This document shows, piece after piece, positions 16,921-26,001 of a stretch of DNA of 64,000 nucleotides. This DNA comes from a candidate division WOR-3 bacterium (GTDB lineage Bacteria > Hydrothermota > Tepidihabitantia > Tepidihabitantales > Tepidihabitantaceae), in assembly GCA_024653355.1 (NCBI GenBank), contig JANLFQ010000002.1, positions 124,001-188,000 on the forward strand, in the 5' to 3' direction. Position numbers and translations under genes: made by a program. Every line of letters begins with the position of its first letter. Within the stretch, counting starts at the first letter, position 1. The notes under the pieces were generated by a model, which was not told where the DNA came from, searched no databases, and was given only the letters and a program-made list of their open reading frames with translations.

Positions 16921-16953
16921 GGGGGCGGCAGAAATAGCCGCCCCTTTACTTTT
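16921..16953 (+). terminator. Rho-independent terminator of the S8 protease gene
   Basis: Stem GGGGCGGC (16922-16929) / GCCGCCCC (16937-16944) with a 7-nt loop, followed by TTTACTTTT. The T-run is only on the plus strand. Confidence 0.85.
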
Positions 16954-17681
16954 CATCGACCGCGACTGAGCCGTTCTGCAAGTTCCTCCGGCAAACCGAC
17001 CTGGCGCATTTTTCTCTGGGTTGTCCGGATATCGTACTCCACCCGATAAAAACTTACCGACCGTTCGGTCAGATTGACAATCAAACAACAAGCCTTGGGG
17101 TCGCCGTCGCGGGGCTGACCCACACTGCCGGCGTTCAGTAGATATTTAGCATCGTCCCGGAGATAGAAACCTTCACCGGCTTTCAGTTGAACCGCCCCTC
17201 CCGAAATCCTTTCCACCGCCATCGGAATATGGGTGTGACCAACAATACAGATGTCCTGGGTAAAAGCGCCCATCTCGCCCGCAACATCTTCCAGACTCAA
17301 TAAGTAGTCCCAACTCGCTGGGTCGGACGGTGCCGAATGGACCATATGGATTGGACCGAACTGGTAAATCAACGGCAGATTCGCAAGATAATTCGCTTGC
17401 GCCGGGCTCAACTGTTTTTTCGTCCAGTTTATTGCGAACCGCGCTAAAGGGTTAAACAAGTCAACATTGGTCCTTCCCAAAACACCCCATTCGTGATTGC
17501 CGGCAACCGTTTTTGCCCCGATTTTCTGCACCGCATCTATGCACTGCTGTGGGTCCGGACCATAACCAACCACATCCCCGGTGCAGAGCACCATCTGCAC
17601 CCCTTTTTGGGCAAACAGGTCCAAAACAACTTTTAAAGCCTCAAAATTGCCGTGGATATCACTCAACACCCCGAGAACCAT
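16953..17681 (-). CDS. Calcineurin-like metallophosphoesterase
   Basis: A 242-residue cytoplasmic phosphoesterase. All metal motifs are present in order: LSDIHGN, GDVVGYG, GNHEWG, MVHSAP and GHTHIP. It resembles the YfcE/Mre11-like small phosphodiesterases; natural substrate unknown. I use the ATG at 17681, preceded by GGTGGGGAC; a GTG three codons earlier is also possible. It overlaps the 3' end of nusB by about 23 bp, so it is the last gene of the ribBA-ribH-nusB operon. Confidence 0.88.
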   Translation of the reverse strand: MVLGVLSDIHGNFEALKVVLDLFAQKGVQMVLCTGDVVGYGPDPQQCIDAVQKIGAKTVAGNHEWGVLGRTNVDLFNPLARFAINWTKKQLSPAQANYLANLPLIYQFGPIHMVHSAPSDPASWDYLLSLEDVAGEMGAFTQDICIVGHTHIPMAVERISGGAVQLKAGEGFYLRDDAKYLLNAGSVGQPRDGDPKACCLIVNLTERSVSFYRVEYDIRTTQRKMRQVGLPEELAERLSRGR

Positions 17682-18108
17682 CGTCCCCACCCATTTGCCG
17701 ATTAAAACAGTCCTTAAACACGCCGTCCAGAACCCCGTTCACAAACTTACCGGCATTGTCATCGCCAAACTTCTTGGCGATATCCACCGCCTCATTGATC
17801 GCGACCTTGGGTGGCACATCGTCAAAAAAAAGAATTTCCGCGCAACCCATCCGTAGAATTGCCCGGTCGATAAATGTCAGCCGCTCCAGGCGCCACCGCT
17901 TCAGATGCTTCTTTAACACACGGTCAATCTCATCGCGATGGTTCTCAACCGTTTGAACGAGCCGCCGTAAGTAACTTTCCGCCTCCTCCGACGGGTTCTT
18001 CCGCACGCAAATTTCCTGAATCACCGCCTCGGGCTCATCCGCAACCAAATCAAGCCGGTAAAGCACCTCAACCGCACTCTCCCGTGCCAATCGGCGCTGC
18101 GTCATCAC
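17659..18108 (-). CDS. nusB: Transcription antitermination factor NusB
   Basis: RNA-binding factor that joins NusE (S10) on boxA of rRNA transcripts. The 149 residues are a normal length, with the family pattern RRLARESAVEVLYRLDL at the N-terminus, then DRAILRMGCAEILFFDDVP and VAINEAVDIAKKFGDDNAGKF (pattern AINEAVDIAKKF ... FVNGVLDG). ribH-nusB linkage is a widespread bacterial arrangement. Starts 46 nt after ribH. Confidence 0.95.
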   Translation of the reverse strand: MMTQRRLARESAVEVLYRLDLVADEPEAVIQEICVRKNPSEEAESYLRRLVQTVENHRDEIDRVLKKHLKRWRLERLTFIDRAILRMGCAEILFFDDVPPKVAINEAVDIAKKFGDDNAGKFVNGVLDGVFKDCFNRQMGGDDGSRGVE

Positions 18109-18154
18109 GCCCCCCTGTTGGCGCGCAGTTCGAATGGCACCTTTCCTCGGGCGC

Positions 18155-18616
18155 TCAGCCCTCTATCTGCAAGTTGGCAAGTTCAATTACCGCCAGCGCC
18201 GCCATCCAGCCCTTGTTTCCCTGCTTGGCACCGGCACGTTCCAGCGCCTGTTCCAGACTTTCCGCCGTGATGATTCCGAAAGAAACCGGCACCCCGGTAT
18301 CGTAAGACACTTTCGCCAGCCCCTTTGTCACCTCAGCCGCGATGTACTCGGCATGCGGCGTGTCGCCCCGAATCACCGCTCCTAAACCGACGATGCCGTG
18401 GTAACGCTTGGACCGTGCCAATCCCAGAACAACCGCGGGCATTTCAAACGCCCCCGGCACCCAAACGACATCAACACCCGCGGCTTGGTGCCGTTCAAAA
18501 CAGTCAAGGGCACCATCCAGCAACGCCCGGCTTATCAAATCGTTAAACCGGGAAACGACAACGGCAAATCGCTTACCGCTGGCGTCCAGCAGCCCTTTAA
18601 AGTCACGCCTTTCCAT
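18155..18616 (-). CDS. ribH: 6,7-dimethyl-8-ribityllumazine synthase
   Basis: Makes the direct precursor of riboflavin from 5-amino-6-ribitylamino-uracil and dihydroxybutanone phosphate. Family motifs: [34 protein letters not shown] with its catalytic His, and [20 protein letters not shown]. At 153 residues it is a typical length. The start overlaps the end of ribBA by 14 bp, consistent with translational coupling. Confidence 0.97.
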   Translation of the reverse strand: MERRDFKGLLDASGKRFAVVVSRFNDLISRALLDGALDCFERHQAAGVDVVWVPGAFEMPAVVLGLARSKRYHGIVGLGAVIRGDTPHAEYIAAEVTKGLAKVSYDTGVPVSFGIITAESLEQALERAGAKQGNKGWMAALAVIELANLQIEG

Positions 18617-19856
18617 TTCTCACCCCTTTCTCAATATCGCCTAAGATATGACCCAGGCGGTCCCTTTTGGTAACAAGATAACACAGGTTGCGCCGATTGG
18701 GTTTTACCACAATCGGCACCCGCTCGACAATCTTCAAGCCAAAACCTGCCAGCCCGACCACCTTACGGGGATTGTTGGTCAAAAGCCGGATTGACGACAG
18801 GCCAAGGTCACAGAGAATTTGCGCCCCAATCCCGTAATCCCGCAAATCAGCCGGAAACCCCAGCGCCAGATTCGCCTCGACCGTGTCAAGCCCCCGGTCC
18901 TGGAGCGCATACGCCCGTAATTTATTGGTCAAACCAATGCCCCGCCCCTCCTGTCTCATATAGAGCAAAACCCCGCAGCCCTCACGGCTTATCATCTTCA
19001 TCGCTTCCGCCAGCTGCTGGCCGCAGTCGCAGCGCAGGGAATGAAACACATCACCGGTCAGGCACTGGGAATGAACCCGCACCAGGACCCGCTCCTTTCC
19101 CGCAACATCGCCTTTGACCAGAGCGAGATGGGCATACTGCTCAACCTCATCCTCATAGACAATCAACTTAAACTCACCAAACTTCGTGGGCAAATTTGTT
19201 TCCACAACCCGGCGCACAAGCACCTCGCGCTGCCGCCGGTACTCAATCAAGTCTTTAATTGTCAGAATCTTTAACCCGAACTTTTTTGCCAGTTGCTGCA
19301 ATTCGGGCAGGCGTGCCATCTTGCCGTTGTCCGCCATCACCTCGCACAAAACCCCGGCAGGATAAAGACCGGCAAGCCGCGCCAGGTCAACTGCCGCTTC
19401 GGTATGGCCGGCGCGCACCAGCACCCCTCCGGACCGCGCCATCAAGGGAAAAATGTGGCCCGGTCGCGCCAGGTCTGTGGGCTTGGTTTTGGGATTCACC
19501 AGCGCCTTGATTGTCACTGCCCGGTCGTGCGCCGAAATCCCGGTCGTTGTGCCCTTAACCGCATCAACCGAAACTGTCCAGGCGGTGCCGTGTAATGCTG
19601 TACTGTTCTGAACCGCGGGCAAAAGGTCCAGTTCCGCGCACCGCTCCGGAGTCAGCGCAACACATATTAAACCCCGGCCATGTTTTGCCATAAAGTTAAC
19701 CTTATCCGGTGTAATCTTCTCCGCAGCGCAGATTAAATCACCCTCGTTCTCGCGCGCCTCATCATCCACCACGATAACCAACTTACCCTTTCGAAAATCC
19801 TGCAGAACCTCCGGCACGCTGGCGAACACGCCGTGGGACAGGGACTTACTTTTCAT
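18603..19856 (-). CDS. ribBA: Bifunctional DHBP synthase / GTP cyclohydrolase II
   Basis: Two-domain riboflavin enzyme of 417 residues. The N-terminal DHBP synthase half (to about 205) shows [13 protein letters not shown] and [15 protein letters not shown]. The C-terminal GTP cyclohydrolase II half has the zinc cysteines in [18 protein letters not shown] and the catalytic region [19 protein letters not shown]. Both halves look intact. First gene of the riboflavin operon. No FMN riboswitch consensus was seen in front; the promoter predicts a leader of only 2-3 nt, which leaves no room for one. Confidence 0.96.
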   Translation of the reverse strand: MKSKSLSHGVFASVPEVLQDFRKGKLVIVVDDEARENEGDLICAAEKITPDKVNFMAKHGRGLICVALTPERCAELDLLPAVQNSTALHGTAWTVSVDAVKGTTTGISAHDRAVTIKALVNPKTKPTDLARPGHIFPLMARSGGVLVRAGHTEAAVDLARLAGLYPAGVLCEVMADNGKMARLPELQQLAKKFGLKILTIKDLIEYRRQREVLVRRVVETNLPTKFGEFKLIVYEDEVEQYAHLALVKGDVAGKERVLVRVHSQCLTGDVFHSLRCDCGQQLAEAMKMISREGCGVLLYMRQEGRGIGLTNKLRAYALQDRGLDTVEANLALGFPADLRDYGIGAQILCDLGLSSIRLLTNNPRKVVGLAGFGLKIVERVPIVVKPNRRNLCYLVTKRDRLGHILGDIEKGVRNGKA

Positions 19857-19865
19857 ATATTAAAT

Positions 19866-19894
19866 AAATTACCACGAATCGCCCGATAAGTCAA
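19866..19894 (-). promoter_or_regulatory. Near-leaderless promoter of the riboflavin operon
   Basis: Minus strand TTGACT (19889-19894), 17-nt spacer, TAATTT (19866-19871), 9 nt to the ATG at 19856. Confidence 0.6.
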
Positions 19895-20297
19895 GGACAC
19901 AATACTTTGTTGTGTTGACCAATAACGAAAATATCACAGGTTATGCCCGAACAATCGCCGCCTCCTCTTGTTTATTTTTTACCCCTCCCCTGCCCGGTAA
20001 CAGTTCCGGGGATTACCTCCTGCGCCCATTGATTTTCCACCTCTTTTACCACTATACCGACACACCGAAAACGATTCCCCGCACCGTTTTTATCCCTATC
20101 TTATTGATAACCCATAATCTTATACCAAACACCCAATCAGCCACCACCTGCCAATAAACAAACCCGGGAACCTGCCGAAATATTTTTTATACCGCTATCA
20201 GGTCTGTTTTAATCTCCACTCCAAAGATGGTGTCCAACTCTAACATCCTGAACTCAATCCGGGCCCCTAACCGTAGCGCCCACAACAAAAAATTAAC
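19895..20297. other. Intergenic stretch without a recognised gene
   Basis: Between the divergent ribBA and C25 promoters. Two short open frames occur (plus 19912-20157 and minus 20187-20417), but neither has a ribosome site, a promoter in the local style or protein-like composition. I see nothing else here. Confidence 0.45.
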
Positions 20298-20326
20298 TTG
20301 ACACCGCGCACATTTTAAGGCAAAAT
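20298..20326 (+). promoter_or_regulatory. Probable promoter of the giant C25 protease gene
   Basis: TTGACA (20298-20303), about 17 nt, CAAAAT (20321-20326), within an AT-rich stretch with alternative -10s. It predicts a long leader of about 135 nt. Confidence 0.45.
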
Positions 20327-20391
20327 ATATCAGGCGCGGAAAGGCGTGGTGCTTATGACCATCTACTTCGGTCTGGCGAAACAAACCACCC

Positions 20392-20410
20392 TCCACCACA
20401 ATTTGGTGGA
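20392..20410 (+). other. Stem-loop in the C25 protease leader
   Basis: TCCACCA-CAATT-TGGTGGA, a perfect 7-bp stem with a 5-nt loop, about 60 nt before the GTG/ATG region of the C25 gene and inside its predicted untranslated leader. It is not followed by a T-run, so it could stabilise the mRNA rather than terminate it. Confidence 0.35.
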
Positions 20411-20468
20411 AAGTCATCCGGTAAAATCCTATTCAGTAAAACACCTGTAAAACAAAGGAGGTGCCAGA

Positions 20469-23400
20469 ATGAGGCACAAAGTCATTGTTACGCTTATCAC
20501 ATTGTCATTTGGACTGACCGGCTATTCAGTCGGTACTGGTTGGTCGAAAACATTTCAATTTTCGCCTCAGTCATTTACTGTGGAACAGATTTACCGGGAT
20601 GGCAGGGCATTCACTATCCTTGCCCCCAAACAAGACCCGCAACTCAACCGTTACCATCTGACGGTTGACTACACCCGGGAAACGGGCAAACCAACCCTTC
20701 CCATTTACCTGTTCACTCTTGTCATCCCCCAGGGAATGAAACCGGGCTCAGTTATGGTCACGCCGGAAAACATCTTGACATTAAAGGCAGAAAACCCACC
20801 GTTCCCGGCGCAACCACCGGTGCCGATTTCCCAGCGCAACCTGCCGCAATTTGTCGAACCCGACCCTACAGTGTATCAGGGTACTAACCCCTGGCCCGAA
20901 AACCTAATTTCAGTCAGTTCGGTTGGCATCAAATCCGGGTTCCGGCTTGTAACCATCACCCTGAATCCGGTCCGCTATGACCCTAAAACCCAATCTTACA
21001 TCATCGCCTCCAGATTAAGTCTATCAATAACATACGAACCCGACCCCTCGGCGGAAAACATCACCTTGACCGAAAAGCAGCGCAAACTTTTCTCGGCTGC
21101 GGTCCAATCCATCGTTGCAAACCCAGAAGATGTGTCGCGCTACGCACCCCCCAAAAAGGAAACCGACTTTGGCACCTACGACTATGTCATAATAACCAAC
21201 AGCACCCTTGAACCCTATTTCCAGCCCTTGGTCAACTGGCGGACCAGAATGGGCTACTCAACCGTTGTCCGCACCACCTCCTGGATAAACTCCAACTACT
21301 CGGGTCGGGACCTCCAGGAAAAAATCCGCAACTTCATCCGGGACTACTTCAACAACTATGGCACAATGTGGGTGCTCTTGGGCGGCGACATCAGCGTCGT
21401 TCCCTGCCGTCAGGCGCGCGCCACCGTTGGTAGTTACATCGGTAACATCCCGTGCGATTTGTACTATGTTGACCTCCAGTGGTCCTGGGACTCAAACAAC
21501 GACAACATCTTTGGTGAGTATGGCAGGGACACAACTGACCTGTACTACGACCTCTATGTTGGTCGGGCAAGTGTTGACGACACCAATCAGGTGAAAACCT
21601 TTGTCAATAAGGTCATCACCCATGAAACAAATCCGCCCACCGACTACCTGCGCCGCATCCTCCTTGTTGAAGCCTCTCTCTGGAGCGGCTACAACGACTC
21701 AATGTGCAACGACTCAATCCGCAATCTTCTGCCTTCGGGCTGGACTGAGGTCCGTATTCACTATCCAACCAACAGAACGATGGTGCGCGACTCGCTTAAC
21801 CACGGGTTCCAGTTCGCCCATCTCGTGGGCCATGGCGACGATACCGCCGTTTACCACTCATCAACTTTCTACTCAGCCGGTGTCACCTCGGGCCACAACA
21901 ACGGTTCCCGGGTTGGTTTGATAAACTCTATCGCCTGCTATCCGGGAAACTTTGAGTTCTCGGACTGCCTTGCCGAGGCGAGCCACAACTGCGCCACCGG
22001 TGGTGCCCTCAATGTCATTATGAACTCCCGCTACGGCTGGGGTTCACCACCGAATCTCGGTCCTTCGGAAAAACTGGACATCCGTTTCTACGACTACTTC
22101 TTCAATCACGACACAATGCCCATCGGCTTAACCCATGCCGAATCTAAAGAAGTTTATCGGAATTTGGCTAACAACAGTGACGGTGTCTGGCGCTGGTGTT
22201 ACTTTGAACTGAACTACTTCGGTGACCCGCTCCAGTTGATGTATGAACAAATTCCGGCGCAACTTGACGCCCAATTCGCTTCACCAATCAACATCGGCAT
22301 CCAGAACTTCACCGTTACCGTCCGCTCGGGTTCAAACCCGGTATCTGGTGCCCTGGTTTGCCTCTGGAAAGGTAGCGAGGTGTACACCCGTAACTACACC
22401 AACGCTGCCGGACAGGTTACATTCTCCATCAACCCAACCACCCCAGGCTATCTCTATGTAACTGCGACCAAACCAAACTACCTGCCGGACCGCGACTCAG
22501 CTCAGGTTATCGCCACCAACCTTGATGTCGGGGTTACGCGCATCATCCAGCCAACCGGTACTGTCGATTACGGCACCCCCATCGTACCTCAGGCGCGCGT
22601 CCGCAACTACTCACCGGTACCGGTCACAAACTGCCCGGTCCGCTTCACCATCGGCTCGTCATACACCGCGGACACCATCATCCCTTACATCGGCGCCCAG
22701 GACTCTGCCCTTGCCACCTTTTCGGTATGGACCGCCCAACCCGCTGGCAACCTTGCGGTCCGGTGCTCCACAATGCTCGCCGGTGATACCTACCCGGCAA
22801 ACAATCGCCTCAGCAGCTCGGTTTTTGTCCGCTATCGCGATGTTGGAGTAGTCTCCATCTCGGTACCGGCAACGGTTGACTCAGGCACCGTTGTCCCGCT
22901 TCAAGCCACGGTACGCAACTACGGCAACACCAACGAAACCTTTTCGATTGTCCTGTCTATAAGCGGCACCGGCTACAACCAGACCCGCACCAAAACCCTT
23001 GCCGCCGGCACGATTGACACCGTTAACTTCCCCTCCTGGACCGCACTGCAGCGGGGCACGCGCACGGTACGGTGTTCCACCGAACTTTCTGGTGACAACA
23101 ACCCGGGCAACGACCGTGCAACCGCCAATGTGTTTGTCCGGGTCCGCGATGTCGCCTGTACAAAGATTCTCTCGCCGATTGGCAATGTTGACTCGGCATC
23201 AAGTTTACCGGTCCAGGCTCGGGTCCGGAACTTCGGGAACACAACCGAAAACTTCCGGGCAATCTTCCGTATCACCGGCACCACCACCTGGCTTGACAGT
23301 GCTCTGGTAAACAACCTCCCCCCGGGTGAGTCAGTTAATGTCTTTTTCACCAACTGGCCCTGTGGTCCGCGCGGGAACTACACCACCGCCTGCTCAACTA

Positions 23401-25943
23401 AACTTACCGGTGATTTGGTTCCGGCGAACGACCGTGTAACCGGCTCATTCGTTCTTGCGGTACACGACATCGCTGCGCGGGCGATTGTGTCGCCTTCGGC
23501 TTTTGTGGACTCCAACTCAACGGTGCCAGTTCGGGTAACGGTCGCCAATTTCGGCTCGGTCGAGGAGAATGCCCGAGTTTTTGTTCGCATCGGCTCCTTT
23601 TACAACGACTCTTTGGTAACAACGATTAACCCCGGGGCGCTCGATACAATCAACTTGACACCCTGGCGGGTCAACGCCCCGCGTGGCACTCTGCCGGTTC
23701 GCTGTTCGGTCTATGTGGCAAACGATGCCAACCGCAGCAACGATACGATAGGGTCAAGTACAACTGTGCTGGTGCACGATGTCGCGGCGGTTGCCATTGT
23801 TGCACCGGTGGGCGATGTTGATTCGGGCGCCGTGGTTGCTCCTCGGGTTCGCATCCGCAACTTCGGTTCAACCGGTGAGGTGTTCTTCTGCCGGTTCACC
23901 ATCACTGATGGCTACCTTGCGCAACTGTCCGTCTCTCTGTCCGCGGGCGCCGATACGGTGATATCGTTCCCGGACTGGTATGCTAACACTCCGGGGCTTT
24001 TCAGCACCCGCTGTACCACATTACTGTCTCGGGACCAGAACCCATCTAACGACCGTGCCATTGGAACGGTCAGCGTGGTTGGTACCGATGTCGGGGTTGT
24101 TCAGATTGTCGCACCGAGCGGTGATGTCGACCCGGGTGATATAACTCCGATTGCCCGCGTTGCCAACTACTCGCCCACTGCCCGCTCGTTTAAAACCTTC
24201 TTAAAGATAACGGGCGCCTCAGGCACGGTGTTCTCCGATTCCGTCCTTGTCAACCTCCTGCCCAAAGACTCAACCCGTGATGTTCAGTTTTCAACCTGGC
24301 GCGCCAATCCTGGAATTTACACTGTGCGTTGTTCAGTTGGGCTCGGCGACCCGAATCCAAGAAACGACACCCTTTCAACTGTCTGTCGGGTAGTGATGCG
24401 GGATATCGGGCTGGTTTCGCTTTCACCCCAGGGTGATATGCGACCGATGATTGTTTCACCCATCGCCCGGGCAAAGAACTTTGGTTCAATCCCGAGCGCG
24501 TGCCAGGTATTTCTGACCATCATTGACACGGTCAGTGGCCGTCAGATTTATTACGATTCGGTCGCAGCAACAGACCTTGCCCCAGGCGAAACCCGGGATT
24601 TGCGTCTGCCACCCTGGGCGGCAACCATCGGTTACTATCGGCTGATTGCCGCGGTTGTCGCGCCCGGTGATGCCGAACCGGCAAACGACAGTTTGAATGT
24701 GAAACTGCGTGTCTCGCCCGGTGCCCTTGGCTGGCAACGCCGGCCCGATTTGCCGCCGGGTGCCAATCCGGTAAAACACGGTGGCGCCCTGACCGGCATT
24801 GAAACCGATTCCGCCCGAATCTACGCCCTGCGTGGTAACAAAACGCTCGACTTTTATGCTTACAATGTGCCGACCGGTATCTGGCGCGGGCTCCCGGCAA
24901 TGCCCCAAGGTCCATCAGGTAAACCGGTGCGCAAAGGTGGTGCGCTCTGCTCAGATGGTGAACGGTATGTTTATGCGACAAAAGGTAACGGTACGCTCGA
25001 ATTCTGGCGCTACGATGTCATTGACAACACCTGGACGCAACTGCCCGATGTACCCGCCGGCAGCAAAACTTTAAAGGGTGGCACCGGCTTAGCCTATGTC
25101 AACAGGGATAACAGCGGCTTTGTTTACCTTCTGAAGGGTTCTAACACCTTCGAATTCTATGTCTATTCAGTCGAAACCAACACCTGGCGTGCTCTGGCTC
25201 AGGCGCCCGCTGGTCCTTCTGGGAAAAAGTTTAAGTCCGGCTCGGCGCTCTGTGCCCACGGCTCAGACCATCTCTATGCCATCAAATCAAAGGTCAACGA
25301 GTTTTACGAGTATTCAATTGAAGAAGACGCCTGGCATACGAAGACACCGGTGCCTGATTACTCATCTTCGGGCAAGCGTTCGCGCTGTGGAGAGGGGTGC
25401 GGTATTACCAGTGATGGTGACAATACACTTTACGCACTTACGGGCGGTAACCGTAACTACTTCTACTGCTTCAATTTGACGACGAACAACTGGTATGAAC
25501 TGTCAGAGATGCCCGAAGGACCTGCAGGTAAACGGGTAAAGGCAGGTGGTGCCTTAACCTTCCTGCGCCGGCAGGTCTGGGCATTGCGAGGCAACGGCAC
25601 CAACGAGTTCTACGTGTACATTCCCGACACGATGAACCTATTTTCACCACCGGCGCCACGGCGCAACGGAATATCGGCTGACCTTACACCCCGGACCGAA
25701 AACTCAATTATCGCGCTTACGCCCAACCCGGCACATCACATATTGACCATCACGGCGCCGGCTAACGCACCGCTCAAGATAGAACTCCTCAACTCCCTTG
25801 GCACTCTGGTCAAATCCGAGTTTTTCCCAGCCGGCCCAATACATCGCATTGATGTCTCCGACTTAACAAATGGCATCTACCTCATTCGTGTGTCAACCCC
25901 ATCCGGTATCGTACAGACAAGAAAGCTGGTCATCCAGCATTAA
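20469..25943 (+). CDS. Giant C25 gingipain-like protease with CARDB repeats, kelch-like repeats and T9SS sorting domain
   Basis: A 1,824-residue secreted protein. ATG with AAAGGAGG upstream; signal peptide MRHKVIVTLITLSFGLTGYS. Pro-region to about 230; C25 catalytic domain to about 590 with His455 in HLVGHGDD and Cys490 in INSIACYPGNFEF. A carboxypeptidase-regulatory-like Ig domain follows (PVSGALVCLWKGSE). Then come about eight CARDB-type repeats of ~95 residues, each opening with a D(V/I)(G/A) strand plus 'P.G.VD.G' and ending 'RCST.L.GD..P.ND'. Residues about 1420-1725 hold kelch-like beta-propeller repeats (YALRGN, YATKGNGTLEFWRYD, YLLKGSNTFEFYVY). The end (TPNPAHHILTI, IELLNSLGTLVKSEF, NGIYLIRVSTPSG) is a T9SS type A sorting domain. 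Probably surface-displayed. Confidence 0.94.
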   Translation: MRHKVIVTLITLSFGLTGYSVGTGWSKTFQFSPQSFTVEQIYRDGRAFTILAPKQDPQLNRYHLTVDYTRETGKPTLPIYLFTLVIPQGMKPGSVMVTPENILTLKAENPPFPAQPPVPISQRNLPQFVEPDPTVYQGTNPWPENLISVSSVGIKSGFRLVTITLNPVRYDPKTQSYIIASRLSLSITYEPDPSAENITLTEKQRKLFSAAVQSIVANPEDVSRYAPPKKETDFGTYDYVIITNSTLEPYFQPLVNWRTRMGYSTVVRTTSWINSNYSGRDLQEKIRNFIRDYFNNYGTMWVLLGGDISVVPCRQARATVGSYIGNIPCDLYYVDLQWSWDSNNDNIFGEYGRDTTDLYYDLYVGRASVDDTNQVKTFVNKVITHETNPPTDYLRRILLVEASLWSGYNDSMCNDSIRNLLPSGWTEVRIHYPTNRTMVRDSLNHGFQFAHLVGHGDDTAVYHSSTFYSAGVTSGHNNGSRVGLINSIACYPGNFEFSDCLAEASHNCATGGALNVIMNSRYGWGSPPNLGPSEKLDIRFYDYFFNHDTMPIGLTHAESKEVYRNLANNSDGVWRWCYFELNYFGDPLQLMYEQIPAQLDAQFASPINIGIQNFTVTVRSGSNPVSGALVCLWKGSEVYTRNYTNAAGQVTFSINPTTPGYLYVTATKPNYLPDRDSAQVIATNLDVGVTRIIQPTGTVDYGTPIVPQARVRNYSPVPVTNCPVRFTIGSSYTADTIIPYIGAQDSALATFSVWTAQPAGNLAVRCSTMLAGDTYPANNRLSSSVFVRYRDVGVVSISVPATVDSGTVVPLQATVRNYGNTNETFSIVLSISGTGYNQTRTKTLAAGTIDTVNFPSWTALQRGTRTVRCSTELSGDNNPGNDRATANVFVRVRDVACTKILSPIGNVDSASSLPVQARVRNFGNTTENFRAIFRITGTTTWLDSALVNNLPPGESVNVFFTNWPCGPRGNYTTACSTKLTGDLVPANDRVTGSFVLAVHDIAARAIVSPSAFVDSNSTVPVRVTVANFGSVEENARVFVRIGSFYNDSLVTTINPGALDTINLTPWRVNAPRGTLPVRCSVYVANDANRSNDTIGSSTTVLVHDVAAVAIVAPVGDVDSGAVVAPRVRIRNFGSTGEVFFCRFTITDGYLAQLSVSLSAGADTVISFPDWYANTPGLFSTRCTTLLSRDQNPSNDRAIGTVSVVGTDVGVVQIVAPSGDVDPGDITPIARVANYSPTARSFKTFLKITGASGTVFSDSVLVNLLPKDSTRDVQFSTWRANPGIYTVRCSVGLGDPNPRNDTLSTVCRVVMRDIGLVSLSPQGDMRPMIVSPIARAKNFGSIPSACQVFLTIIDTVSGRQIYYDSVAATDLAPGETRDLRLPPWAATIGYYRLIAAVVAPGDAEPANDSLNVKLRVSPGALGWQRRPDLPPGANPVKHGGALTGIETDSARIYALRGNKTLDFYAYNVPTGIWRGLPAMPQGPSGKPVRKGGALCSDGERYVYATKGNGTLEFWRYDVIDNTWTQLPDVPAGSKTLKGGTGLAYVNRDNSGFVYLLKGSNTFEFYVYSVETNTWRALAQAPAGPSGKKFKSGSALCAHGSDHLYAIKSKVNEFYEYSIEEDAWHTKTPVPDYSSSGKRSRCGEGCGITSDGDNTLYALTGGNRNYFYCFNLTTNNWYELSEMPEGPAGKRVKAGGALTFLRRQVWALRGNGTNEFYVYIPDTMNLFSPPAPRRNGISADLTPRTENSIIALTPNPAHHILTITAPANAPLKIELLNSLGTLVKSEFFPAGPIHRIDVSDLTNGIYLIRVSTPSGIVQTRKLVIQH

Positions 25944-25960
25944 ACACATCTTAAACGATG

Positions 25961-25984
25961 CGGGGCGTCCTGATGGACGCCCCG
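25961..25984. terminator. Hairpin between convergent C25 and ammonia-lyase genes
   Basis: Perfect 10-bp stem CGGGGCGTCC / GGACGCCCCG with a TGAT loop. The following plus-strand tail (CTTGCTTAA) is only weakly T-rich, so termination may be shared by both strands or partly factor-dependent. Confidence 0.6.
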
Positions 25985-26001
25985 CTTGCTTAAAAGCCGC
26001 T

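Noticed and set aside
18125-18330. Plus-strand frames across nusB/ribH/ribBA
   Set aside because: Proline/serine/arginine-rich mirror frames of well-recognised enzymes.
19857-19900. FMN riboswitch in front of ribBA
   Set aside because: The promoter leaves a leader of only 2-3 nt and no FMN-element consensus is visible.
19912-20157. 81-codon open frame (plus) in the ribBA-C25 gap
   Set aside because: No ribosome site or fitting promoter, odd composition, no hallmark motif.
20187-20417. 76-codon open frame (minus) in the same gap
   Set aside because: Would lie antisense to the leader of the giant C25 gene; no start signals or domain.
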